Shown here: positions 1-11,600 of the stretch, piece by piece
Position numbering within the stretch: the first letter of the stretch is position 1
Layout of the letters: each line of letters opens with the position of its first letter
Source: Apostichopus japonicus
Taxonomy: Eukaryota; Echinodermata; Holothuroidea; Aspidochirotida; Stichopodidae
Assembly (NCBI RefSeq): GCF_037975245.1
Contig: NC_092569.1
Span: forward strand, 23,342,168-23,406,167
Direction of reading: 5' to 3'
DNA length: 64,000 bases
Made by a program: the position numbers and the translations under genes
The notes under the pieces: generated by a model
Databases searched by the model: none
What the model saw: only the letters and a program-made list of their open reading frames with translations
What the model was told of the DNA's origin: nothing

Positions 1-335
1 CAGCAGTATTAAACCGCATTATATATATAATTCCAATATAATATTAAGATTGCATAACAATGTTTTATCAATGTTGTTATCTAAACTGGAAATACAATAT
101 GCCTACTGTATATCTGCATCATATTTAAGACTCGTGAATAAATTTGAATTGTTACGCGTATTAAATCGAAAATATACGCGTATTAATTCGAATATATACA
201 CGTATAAAATCAGCTTTAATACAACACAACCATATAAATCGGCCTTCTGATTGGCTACTGATTATATACATATATATCTTCGATTTACTACGAGTACATA
301 TTTGAATTAATACGCGTCTATATAGCATGGAGTAT
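1..335. repeat. Foldback MITE-like element rich in ACGCGTATTAA, copy A
   Basis: Two AT-rich arms around 150-215 and 270-330 carry motifs such as ACGCGTATTAATTCGAATAT in opposite orientation, so the stretch can fold on itself. The same motifs, again as an inverted pair, recur at 29381-29650, which marks this as a dispersed family rather than chance sequence. The left boundary is not visible because the window starts here. No coding capacity is seen; the short open frames are low-complexity. Confidence 0.5.
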
Positions 336-706
336 ATTTTTCCCCAAATGGCCTACCAAAAGCGTACACGTATAGTCATACATAACTGGCTCAGACAAAG
401 CTGCGGAACAAAATAAGCACGACACACGAAACATAATAAAGCTGCGTTTTTTTTTTCTTGTCTCTCTCCACACCTTTCTGTCTTTGTCCTTCTCCAGTTT
501 ATTCCCTACCCCGTTCCTTTAATCCTCCCTTTGTCCCTCCACTGTTTATCTCCTACTGTATACCTCTCCTCTTCCCCTGTTGCTTTCTTCTCTCCATCCC
601 TTGTCTACTAATCCCCTTACATGTATCTCATTGTGTTCACTGTGCTGATTATCCTGTCTGTGTTCTGTGCGTGTTTTTATCCCTCTGTTACTGTTACTTG
701 TCATTT
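336..706. other. Non-coding stretch, pyrimidine-rich
   Basis: From about 440 to 700 the plus strand is strongly C/T-biased with many CCCT and TCTC runs. The open frame across it is compositionally biased and not protein-like. It lies immediately upstream of the hammerhead-like motif, so it may be part of the same old retroelement tail; nothing else is recognisable. Confidence 0.5.
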
Positions 707-760
707 AGCCTCTGAAAGAAGATCCTACTAGGGTCGAAACGTCAAGCCAACCGACTTTTA
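707..760 (+). other. Hammerhead-ribozyme-like motif, probable retroelement relic
   Basis: Directly visible: CTGAAAGAAG, then an imperfect stem ATCCT/AGGGT, then CGAAAC and GTC. This order matches the hammerhead core (CUGANGA, stem II, GAAA, cleavage triplet), with one extra A in the first block. Established knowledge: hammerheads occur in Penelope-like elements and retrozymes of invertebrates. Because of the extra A it may be inactive; no reverse transcriptase is seen next to it. Confidence 0.4.
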
Positions 761-1880
761 CACATTCTATTACACAGGCTTCTAGGGTGTAACAGTTTGC
801 TAACAGTTTTATTTTATTTTAACAAAATAACGGTTAATTGTTGTAGATCATACGGTATTTCCAACTAATCTATAAATAGCCCAGGACCCCCTGGAACGCT
901 AGCCTCAGCGCACAGCAATTAAAATATATTAAACCAAAACCTGCTTACAAACACGTTACGGGTCTTTATACGGCACCGCGATGTCATATTTTTACTAGGC
1001 CTATCCAACCTATTCCTTAAATTGTCTCCCTTTGCTCAATTTTAGCTATTTTATGCCAAAGAAACCAACAAATGCTTTAATGAGTTTTGCAATCACGCGA
1101 ACCACATTTTCGCGACTAATTTGTTCAATGGGGGAGGGAGCGGGGGGGGGGGGGGCGATAGGCTTGAAAAGCAGTACAGTTGTACACTTGCAAAGTAAAG
1201 AAATGTTTTCATAGATCATTACAAAACCTACATGAGGGAGGGGGCATCGCATGTGTTGATTTTTAATAAAGTATAGACCAAGTTTGGTTTTAGGTTGAAT
1301 GTGTATAATGAACAGGTACCCCGGGCGCCCGACTGAACTATTCGGTTCCGATATTTGGAATCGTTCCCATCACTAATCCAAACTGTAAGATCCTAACGTT
1401 CCTGTTGCGCATCTCTCTGCTTACATATCCTTGTGATCCAATACAAATGTGAAGTGTTTGCTTTTGCCGCCAATGTACACAGAATCACAGTTTCCTGTTC
1501 AATTACCAAAGCTGTCGATCATTCATAGCTGCATGACACACGCAGACCCGTATGACAAACTGTATATATAGCCTGAACGCTGAAGTATGCAATACTGTCT
1601 CATAACAACTCCCTGGTTTTATTGCTGTCCGAATATACACCATCACTCTTTTCTGTCAGATGCTAAGATCAGGTGTTACCAGGGTAACCTGCATAGTACT
1701 GCAACCTGAGGGAAACCCCCTCCCAGCGGTAACTTGACTTTTAAGTACATTACACAGCCCAAGAGTAGTTCGCATGCTAACCCTGGTTGACCTCCACCTG
1801 AAACAGCAAGGAGGTTCTGTTACCTATGGGGTAGTCAAATCAGTATGAGATTCACAACTTAATGAGATCTGACATTTAAA
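761..1880. other. No gene recognised; contains a poly-G tract
   Basis: The only clear structure is a run of 14 G at 1142-1155 in a G-rich context and a similar GA-rich patch near 1233-1250. The small open frames on both strands around 1032-1252 come from this biased stretch. No splice-flanked exon or family motif was recognised. Confidence 0.5.
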
Positions 1881-2350
1881 CACATTTCGTAGGGTTTGGC
1901 TTCTGCAAATTTTAAATGAACTTACACCTATACCAACTTGTGGAGCAAGTTTACTTATCACTTGGGTAATCTATCAAGCTTGTATGATCTCTTTTGCGGG
2001 TCAAGTTCTTCAGATAAAGTACTTTTAATATTTTGACATTTGTACCTCTGCTGATCCAACATGACATTTGACTTCCACCCAAAATAGTATGGTTCTTGTA
2101 CTACTCAATATATGAAAGACGCATACCAAATATGAGCTACGTGATGTAATTTATCATGGGATATCGTGATAAGGCTTTACAGAGTATAACCTCTGCTGAC
2201 CCCAAATGACCTTTTACCTCCACCCACAACAATAGGGTTCTTGCACTGATTATGGGGAAGCCACATGTCAAATATGAGGACTGCTGAGGTTACTTATCTT
2301 GAGATATCGTGTTTACAAGTTAGGGAGTCACATACACACACACATCAATA
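1881..2350 (+). repeat. Dispersed repeat with two ~145-bp tandem units
   Basis: Two units start with CCTCTGCTGA at 2045 and 2190, a period of 145 bp. Each continues with a TGACNTTTNACNTCCACCC-type motif, then GGTTCTTG, an AAATATGAG block and GATATCGTG. The end runs into a short CA repeat near 2333-2345. The TGACCTTTNACCT core resembles a direct-repeat nuclear-receptor half-site pair. It looks like a high-copy element; no coding potential. Confidence 0.45.
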
Positions 2351-3622
2351 CATGCCACCTTGACTGCATATAGATAACTTGCCTGCATATATGGCAAGTA
2401 ACCACAAAATCTGCCTAACACTGTGTGACATTTAAACGCGAGATCTCAGGTAACCGAATTCGGTGGCTCTGGCAGTTCCAAAAATACCAAGCTTTTGATT
2501 CACATACAGCATGAACAAGTTTTCAAGTGCACACTAAAAAGCAACATTCTTTTCTACCATCACAGCAGTGTTTGGTTACAATGTATAAATTGAAAATTGA
2601 TGCCCACTATATTGTGGCTGATGATTAACCTCCATGAATGGAGCAAGGGACTTGCAGTTATATATAAAGAGTGAATATGTTGCCTACTGTGATGAAGATG
2701 TATGTATACTGTGTAAATGGATCATAACCATAGTGTGTTCTATTACACTACATATATGACAGAAGAATGAGGATCATGTAGATGTATTTCAGCCACAAAC
2801 ATGCATTTAAAGCAAAGCTAACTTGTCAAGTATAAACTGTAAAGTTTGTTATATATGAAAATAACAAACATTTGATTTGATTTATTTATTTGTTTTTCAC
2901 GTGGTCAACGTGATATCACATGGTCAACTTGGTCACATGATCACATGGTCAACATGGTCAATGTGATATCACAAGAAGAGAGCCCTAGTACTATACATGA
3001 TGTGAATTTCAGCAAAAGAACTAACCGTATATTAATTACTGGTTTAGTCTTCTACTGTACGCATGGTACAATGTAACATTGGCATATTTGACTAACTGAT
3101 TTATCATTCCATTTTCATTCTTAGGTTATTTACACAGTTTCGATGACAATACAGTACACGATATACTGACATGTAATGTACATATTTACTGTACAACTTT
3201 TATTTCACAGTAACCTTGGTAACACATATTTATATGGCATTGATTGGAATACAAACAGTTGCAATGTGACTGATACTGAGCCAGAAAATTTACAGATATT
3301 ATCTGTCCTTCTGAAACTACTCATAGTGTATCTTAATGATAAATTCCAAAATACTTCACATTCACAATGTATTCTGTACAAGTTGGCTGGCATCATTCAG
3401 TGAAAATTCTTATCCCAATGCAATTCCCATGTTGACGTACTTGCAAGTTTTCAAAATGTACTGTACCAGGCACACAATGCTTTGGGGAATAGCAGCGGTA
3501 ATGATTTCATACAGTTTTTACACAGGATATTTATTTTGCGTTCAAGTTTTGTGTACAGTAAATAGCAGTTTTCGGGGCTCTGATTTTGTATCAGATTTAT
3601 AAAATACTACATGGTTTCTGTG
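2351..3622. other. No gene recognised
   Basis: AT-rich sequence without recognised domains or convincing exons. The opposing open frames near 3176-3602 have no splice context or family motif. One short internal repeat at 2897-2976 is listed separately. Confidence 0.5.
2897..2976 (+). repeat. Short tandem/palindromic CATGGTCAAC repeat
   Basis: The motif (A/G)TGGTCAA(C/T) with intervening GTGATATCACA or TGATCACA occurs about five times in 80 bp. GTGATATCAC is itself palindromic. It has no coding potential and looks like a local expansion. Confidence 0.55.
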
Positions 3623-3907
3623 CAGGCGCATAGCCAAGGGGCAACAGGGGGGGGGGGGGGGGGGCAATAGCCCCCCTCCCACTTGAGCATATGTTTTTAT
3701 GATATTGCTAGTAATTTCAAATAGAAAATGCTTAGATGCAACTTGTAAGGCCTGGGAAGTGCCATTTCCAGTTTCTGGGAGGCATTTTCGGCCAAAAATT
3801 TTCTTGTACGCTTCGCGACAACTCATGGTTTCCAATGCCGAATCTACGGCTCTGATAATTTGCTACAGGTTTGCCCCTCCCTTGGCATATTCCTCGCTAA
3901 GCGCCTG
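3623..3907. mobile_element. Non-autonomous hAT-like MITE (285 bp)
   Basis: The element begins CAGGCGCATAGCCAAGG and ends with the imperfect inverse, finishing AAGCGCCTG. It is flanked on both sides by TTCTGTG (3616-3622 and 3908-3914), consistent with a 7-8 bp target-site duplication. A long G run (about 3648-3664) followed by CCCCCC lies just inside the left end. CAG-starting termini and 8-bp duplications are typical of hAT transposons. It encodes no transposase. A related element is at 40464-40911. Confidence 0.6.
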
Positions 3908-4337
3908 TTCTGTGTATAAGACTGAGCACTACATACACTTAATTTGCACTTGTACAGTATAGCAATTTGAACATTTTGCATAGGGGTTTGCAATGCCATA
4001 TTTGATAACGTATTTCCTGGTTTTACCCAGAACTATACAGGCTGAGAAAACAATGTCATTCTTCTGTAGAACTTATGAATCCATGACTAGGACTAAGTTG
4101 CTCCTCTTTTTGGTGACATTACACTACGATAGTAGGCCAGATTATACACCTTGAGGCCAAATTCTTTAATTATATCCTTTAAACAGGCCTACTTCTCTAC
4201 TCACCTCCAGTGAGTACAAATTGTAGTATGGCCAAAACTGACAGATGTCAATGTGCCAGACCACACAGGCCTACACAGTTTTCTGGATCTTGTAGTTCTT
4301 AATAAACTACAACCGCTAAAAATTCCAATTTGCTTGA
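3908..4337. other. No gene recognised
   Basis: AT-rich sequence between the hAT-like MITE and the SINE; nothing supportable is seen. Confidence 0.5.
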
Positions 4338-4690
4338 CTAGACAAAAAAAGGGGGGCTCTCTAGCAATTTGCTGGAATGGATAAAGGCGGTGGCATTTAA
4401 AGCAATGAGGCTTAGCAATCGGGAGGTTCCCGATCTCATACCCGCTTGGGTCATAGTAAGGTGGGGTTTTTTATCAAAGAGTAATCTAAGGTTTTTCCAT
4501 CTGAAATGACTTTCTAAATTGAAAAGATTCCAAATTTGAGTTAATGTTGAATTGGGAGTCACCCAATATGTGATTTGTTATCCATATAAGCCCTTGCGGG
4601 CTTCTTCTACAGTTGTGGTCGCTATTAAAAGCGTCGTCAAAATAACTGATGATTAACATTATTATTATTATTATTATTATTAATTTAACA
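4338..4690 (+). mobile_element. SINE-like element with tRNA-like head, hairpin tail and (ATT)n end
   Basis: The head (about 4340-4470) has degenerate tRNA-promoter-like blocks, including GGTTCCCGATC as a weak B box. The 3' part has a perfect small hairpin AAGCCC-TTGC-GGGCTT (4588-4603) and ends in an (ATT)n microsatellite (about 4658-4682). A head of pol III type plus a LINE-like tail with microsatellite end is the SINE plan. A similar inner hairpin occurs in the 3' tail of the plus-strand LINE (27968-28009), suggesting that type of LINE as mobilising partner. The weak A/B boxes keep confidence moderate. Confidence 0.45.
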
Positions 4691-6831
4691 GATAGGGTGA
4701 TGTCATATAGGTCCTAATGCACATGATCTGTACTGTCTACAGGTCTCTGAATCGGGTAAAAGGATAGCGTGGAAGTACTCAAAAGGTTTGAGAACACACA
4801 GGATCAGCTGTAGAGACACACCAGTGGAGTGGTTGACTAATTCAAGGCTCTACTTATAAACTACAGTTTAGTCAATCAAGAAAGGTAGCTTGGAAAACAC
4901 TGTACAAAGTTGAGGTGTCAAAATCAATTAGTTTGAAATTTCCAGAATAAGTTTCGAAAGGTCTCTCCTTTAGTAATTGCAAACGCAAAATGGTAAACTA
5001 AACATCAGTAGCATAGTTATAGAAAATGGCACACTTAATGTGTACGTATCAACTGTACTTCAAACACTACAACACACCTTGAAGGAATACCAGCACTAGA
5101 ATTGCTATTTTACCACTCTAATTGATATAAATCCGACCATATTTGGTCAAAACTGCAGAGGCTACATGGCTTAATTTTGAAAAGCACTTTCAACCCTGTA
5201 ACGTTTAAAATTGTTCCCAAATTTGGCAACCCCCACATTAAAACCAGCGTTCAAAGGTTATGTGTATACTAATAGTATACAGTTAGTCTTGAAACAGACG
5301 ACCGCTCATTTAGGGTATCTCAACCTACAATCGCCATATAAAATAGGTTTTGAGTTTCAACAGTGTGCAGGTTCCTGACAATAAGGTTGCACGAACAAGG
5401 GAGTGGGATGGTGGAGGTAATTGGTCGTAGTTTTGTTGTCAATTAAAACCTTGAATACATTCATAATGAAGGACAAGATGTTGACCATTCCATTCTGATA
5501 CACCTGTGGTTTGACTAGTGTGTTGCTACGGTAATGTGGAACAATTTGTGCAAATGCCCCATTTTCAGGGTGCAATAAATTTGAGGTATTGACTATACTG
5601 ACGTTATTCACTAGTTTTTATAGCCTATAGGTCTAAGGAGTAAGGTTAAGCAAATTGCTTACTGTTAACATAGTCTTCACTGTGCCCCACAGTGCAAGTA
5701 GTGCACACATTGGCCTTCTGCTAAAATTGTAAATGTTTTTGGTAGGCCTAGCCATCGTTACAACATTAAGGTCTACTGACCATCTGTAGGTTCACTAATA
5801 CTAGTCATGTATGCCTAGTGTACACTATAGTTTATACAAAATAGCATAGGACCTACGCCTAGCCTCGGTGAAACACTTTCCAAACATTGAGGTCAATTGT
5901 AACAACAAAACTCATGAATCAGAATCAGAAGCTAGATAACATCAGCGTTGATTTGACGGAGAGAGCAGCATATCTCTAACTTCGAACTTAGTTAATCACA
6001 GCCGAGTATGATAGCAGCCTAGCCAATAGCCTAATTATTAACACTGAGAGACTCACAACGACTTACAGAGACTTACAGTACAATGAAAAACGATGGAAGA
6101 TAGGCCTAACTTAGTACTACCAACATTGCATCTGGGTTTTAATATGTCTTCGCATGTAATTCGTAACGACTCACAAGCATGAAGATGATACCGCTTGATA
6201 TACCCTGGCCTGGCACTTCGAATGTCTTTGTAATAGTAATAGCCAAGGCTTGGTGACAACTCGTATACAGTATAATTGTAATTGAAAACAAGCGCGACTG
6301 AATTTACATCTTGAGTCTTTCATTACAGAGTGACAGCAACGGGGCCCGCCCCTAACTCCTAACTAGCCGAATGTCTTTCACTAACATTTGAAGGTAGCAT
6401 ACGCCTATTAACGCCCTGTCGACTTACACTGACGACACACACTGAATCACAAACATAATGTGGTCTCTCAGAGTAGATAAAAGTTCACACAGCTAAATGC
6501 TACCAACCACTGGATAGCTGTCAAGTTGGCCTTTCAAGGCACCATCAATTTTCCATATATTTAAATATTTATATATATGTTTATATATTTTCCATATATT
6601 TAAATATTTGTGCTACGAGGGCCTGAAGTTGTCGTCACTTGTAAACAAACCTCTTCACTCAATAGTGAACACATTTCGTACACTGCTCCTCAGTGGGAGG
6701 ACTAAAGGGGTCTAAAATTGCCTCAATTGACATAATGTTTGTGCCACATGTACTTCCATTCAGGTTCTTCAATGTGCAGGCTACTAACATATCAAAAAGA
6801 TGTTCTCCTGCTTCTTTGTGGCATTTTCCAG
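4691..6831. other. No gene recognised
   Basis: AT-rich DNA without recognised domains. The block TTTTCCATATATTTAAATAT is repeated directly near 6549 and 6589. Minus-strand open frames at 5357-5611 and 6053-6259 have no splice context or family similarity that I can recognise. Confidence 0.45.
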
Positions 6832-6998
6832 AAGGAGAACATTCGGTCGGATTGGTATAGACTCTATAAGGAGTATGCCCCCTACAGCCTACAATGATTC
6901 TGGTTTATACGATAAGCACAATCGATATCGTTACGGTACTGTACATGTACCATCATTACCCATTAAAAAAATGAAACATGATTATGTTGGAAGTTCTG
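6832..6998 (+). CDS. Candidate internal exon of an unrecognised gene
   Basis: A pyrimidine-rich acceptor (GGCATTTTCCAG) precedes 6832 and a strong donor (CTG|GTAAGTG) follows 6998. The 167 nt between are open in one plus frame, starting in phase 2 and ending in phase 1. The frame encodes a charged, tyrosine-rich peptide, including NDSGLYDKHNRYRYG. I do not recognise a family, and no partner exon was found. It could be an exon of a gene reaching outside the window, an isolated retro-relic, or chance. The composition looks more protein-like than its neighbours. Confidence 0.3.
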
Positions 6999-8651
6999 GT
7001 AAGTGTTAGGGACCCCTGGATCAATCTACAAGGTGTGAAACCTCCTTGGCTAGAGCCTGTAGGACATAAACAAAGATAGCAGCAAAATGTATGATCGCGT
7101 GTGCATTTGTTTATTACGTTGACCTTTTTAACATCAGTTTAAGTACATCTTCTCGCGATCGCGTGCACCTCGAAGCTGATTAATTGAAACCATGCATTAT
7201 GTCTTTCTATAAGTGATTGTTCTCAACATAGAATAGTTCCTTTTTAACTATTGTATAAAGCCTTGCTGTGAAACAATAAGTCAGTTCTCACCGCCTTAAC
7301 GAATATACTAACTGGTAAATTGAGCACAAAAGAAGCTTCGATAGTTACCGTGAACAGGCATGGCTATCGAGGGATTTATAGCTAATATAAGTCTAATATA
7401 ATGGTTTTGTCCATATATATCTTAGTCGCAGTTGCCAATGAATAGACTTTTTGATATGTTCATCTCAAAACAACTCTTAATTAAAGACGTAGATTTTCTT
7501 CAATTGAATTGACAGTGAGTAACCAAAGAAATCATTTCATTTTGATTTATGGTATGACGATATGCAAATAAACCGTCACCGCTGTATTTTAAGGGTTTGA
7601 GCGATAAATCAATCAACGCTTTTAATGAATTTACTGAATGGTATACCGAAAACAAAAGAAGCTTTATTGAAGACTTTGATTTTATTTATCATGAACAGAC
7701 GAGGCTTCAGAATATATTATTAAAGTACAACGCACCTTCGAATATCCTACCACTAAGCAACAGAAGTATATATATATATATATATATTCCATAATAATTG
7801 ACATGGAAAAAATCACAAAAGTGACTTAGCAGCCAAGTTTCGTGTATCAAACCTCCTATATGCTTTGATAGCCATTCCTGCAATTAAAAAGGTAACCATG
7901 ACTGGTGTCACACGAGTATCTAAACATCATAACTTAGGTATGCTACTCTCTACTAAGTCCCATATTATGCTGCAGTAGGCCATTGATTTAAGTTAGACAT
8001 GATATGCATGAACAAACAGATAACTTGTGCTATAAAACAACCATATATAGTAGAGCATTGTTAGTGAACGGAGAAACAAGAATAATGTAACAAGACATAT
8101 TGCTCATAGTGGTCAATTAGGCTACATTTAAACTATACTCTATAAATCCATAGTCCACAGCCTCTTAGTGTTCCTGGACAGTTGTAGTACCTGCTAAACA
8201 GAAATGTGAAACACTTCAGATAAAGCAATAACACACGAAAGGGCAGAACGAAAGAGAAACCCAACCATGTCACTAAAGTGTATTTATGGGGACTAACGAA
8301 ATAACTATAAGAAATGCCGAAATATGTAGATTAAAACATAAGACTTGTACCAAAATCATGGTTTTATCTTCCAGTGAAAAAAAAAAACATATTTGTTTCA
8401 CTTAAACGATATACATCGTCACTATAAAACGATATTTATATTATTCATATCTGGGGCAGTCATATTTGAGACGTAACTTAATGATTCTGGAGTTGCTATG
8501 GTGAATTCAATAAATATTGAAAGAGTTACAGGTATACATAAAGTACATTCACACTTGCCAATCAGAACAGTTGTCTTGATGAGATTCTTAGCTCGCATCG
8601 TCTGATTTTCAACTATTTACTTCGTGGACTTGAGACGTTTCGGAAGGAATC
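6999..8651. other. 5' region of the lectin-like gene; one unrecognised open frame
   Basis: Mostly AT-rich non-coding DNA. The stretch 7558-7794 (+) is open and reads protein-like in its middle (for example FNEFTEWYTENKRSF), then runs into a (TA)n microsatellite at about 7769-7788. It has no start, splice context or family I recognise, so it is noted as a possible relic. The promoter of the downstream gene must lie in or before the last few hundred bases, but no clear TATA element was chosen. Confidence 0.35.
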
Positions 8652-11600
8652 ATGAAGCCGTTCACAATAATCGCCGCCATGGTTTGCGGAATTTATTTAC
8701 TGCTCGAATGGACCGAGGGTAAGCTGCACCTCTTAACGTGTTTCTTTTAGCTCCATCATTTCCCAAGAAAACATGCTATTTCAAAGCTTGATTCAGGATG
8801 ATGCGTTACATTATAGATCTGTATAGATCTGTCATAAAATATTTACAAAAAGTATGACGGCAATACCTATAATGATGTAGTGGACAAATAGACTTCCCTT
8901 ATCTTGAAACTTAATATAAATATGTGTCATTTACAAGTTATTATCGGTTCACTGGAATCAGAATTAAGTTATCCTATCATTGTATGCCATGTTGTTATTG
9001 ACGTAATTTCTATATAATATTTGTCTTTTGAGTAATGCTGCCACAAAACTAAGCTTTCAATTTGAAATGCTAAAGGGATTAACGTCTGTGAAAGAGTAGA
9101 TGTAACATTTCTGTCGCTGTTTATAGTCGCTGAATAGTGACCGCAGCGAGGTAAACAGTAAATAAATCACGTTAAATTATGTCCATATCAATTTCAGATA
9201 ATTGTCATAATTTTCAAGCGTTTAGGGGTTTGATATTGAGGCCAAATGTTCAACCAAGGTAACGATGCTCTGAAGATTATCAATATTAAACACGAACATT
9301 ATAAAGCTATTATCATAAAATTTAAACTTTACCAACTTGCTTTAAGCATAGACATAACTTTTATTATATCATATCTGCCAGGCCTTTCAATGTGGTTCTT
9401 TCATGACACACATATATTTCTAATCGACAGTTTTAACATGTCTTATGATACGTTACCTGTGCTGTATTCAAAGAAATGTGCCTCATATGTTAAACGTGAC
9501 TATGTGCTCTAAATTGTGACAGTAGGTTAATAATCATAACGAGCTATACTGTTTCTCTGTTCGAGTAAGAGCATCACGTTTAGTTTAGTTTTTAGAAGTT
9601 TACAATATATTACTAAATAACTCAGCGATTTGAATAAACTATACGCTCATAGGGCTAAGTTGTTTGATTTTTATTTAAGAAAATATGGCGGGTCCTTCCT
9701 TTTTCAATGTAATTTTTATTAAGATTACGTAAAAACCGGCAATGTTTTCATTGACGAAATTTGTCATGCTTGGGCAAGTTGTAATTTCTGCGTCCCAAGT
9801 GGTTCTTATTAAAAGCAGATCTTATGGAATAATTCTAATATTAAATAAATAATTCGATTACATTTTATGATTCATGGTACGGGAAGGTATTGTTTGTATA
9901 AAGACCTATTTAATGATAAGTAGCTACTGAGTTTTCAGCTTTTAAGAGTAAGTTTAATTTACGTTGCTCCTTTTTGCAGCATTACAGTATTATTCATGCT
10001 ATTCCTGCATGGTGAATGGAAACAAGAAGTAAATAACAATCTTCATGTGAATAGGGAGGGATCATTGTTCGGTAGGATTCGTTGTTATCCGTCCTTATCA
10101 CGATATATTTACAACATTTTAATTCAAACTTTTGTCTCTCCTCCAAGGGCAATTTCTAAATGGAACCAAATTTTAAATCTTAACGACATACAATGGCGAA
10201 ATATCTTTCTTATTCCACTTAAATCTCTTCGAGAGAGTAAGCTTTAATACTTCCAGATCCGTTTCATTCATAGAATCCTTGGCACTAATTATCTTTCATA
10301 TCGCATGGGGAAGGAGGAAAATCCTAGGTGTACTTTTTGTGGAGAACAAGATGAAAGACTTGAACATATTTCTGGGAATGTAAAGTTACTTCTAATTTCA
10401 TTATATATGTTGAGCAGGCACTACTTGGTAGACAGTTTTGTTTTTCAAACAAGACTTTTTGTTTGGTTATAAACTTACTCTCAAACATCCCTACAACTTT
10501 CATATTTCAACAGAAAACTCTGGGTAGCATTCCCAAGGGTATAGATTTACTCTCTAAATTTAAGTTCTACTTACAAATTGAATATTATCTATGTAAGAAT
10601 AAGCCTAATCCTCCGATATCCCTTCAAGAATTTAAATCTGCATTTAGTAAGGAGGATTTCATTTGCAGTTAGCGCTCTTTATATAAGGTATCATTGATTG
10701 TTTGGTTTCCTGTTTAGTATTTCTTCTTCGTAATGTTTTGCTTCTCAATGTTGTGCAAGTCGCGATCGTTATATTTGAATAGTATCATTGTACGTTTTGT
10801 CTCTGCGGCTGCACTGTATGTATTGATATTGTTCTATTAAAACTAAAGATAAGAAAATATTAAATTGTTAGGCAATGATTAAGTTGTATTGTAATACTAA
10901 AGAACTCACAAAATTATCATGTCTATTTGTATAAATGTCAAATGAGTCAGTAAAAGAGATTAAAAAACGATCTGAATAAACTAAAATCTCTGAAACTTAT
11001 AACATTTAGATATGTATATAAAATGCAGGTTATTTTTCTAAAATTTCTTCAAAAATGCTTTGACTTAAAAAAAAAAAAAGAATTTTCTTGACGTAAAAGA
11101 AGGTTAATATGTTTTCACTGTCATTCATACATGGGAGGCTAAACATAATCGTTTTAAAAAATTTAGTGAATGTTACTCATAGCAATATATACTAACGTCA
11201 AAAAAATACACCATAAATTTTGCAAATAGCGCGAAATTTTATAATCAACTAGCATACTTTTTTCAGGATAATATCTATCGAGAAAAATCAATATAGGTAA
11301 CAAGGTGGAAAAGAATCATATCGTTCATGGATTTCATTCTTTGTGTTAAATATATATATATATATATATATACTAAATACGTCATTATTATTCCTCTTCA
11401 AGCAAAGACTTGCTATTACACAACAACAATTGACGAGAATGGCGCTGTAAAGTGGAACAGAGACAAAGGAGATTGTGATGTCATCAAATTTGGGGGTGTT
11501 AAGACTACCGCAGCACCAAAATCATTCACAGGTGAGGGTGTTTATCAGAGCATAACTATTAACCTAATTTATGATGACTGGGAGCCATGGCAGAGTTGAA

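Noticed and set aside
458-715. 85-codon open frame rich in Leu, Pro, Ser and Cys
   Set aside because: It follows from the pyrimidine-biased composition; no splice sites, no domain, and it abuts a retroelement motif.
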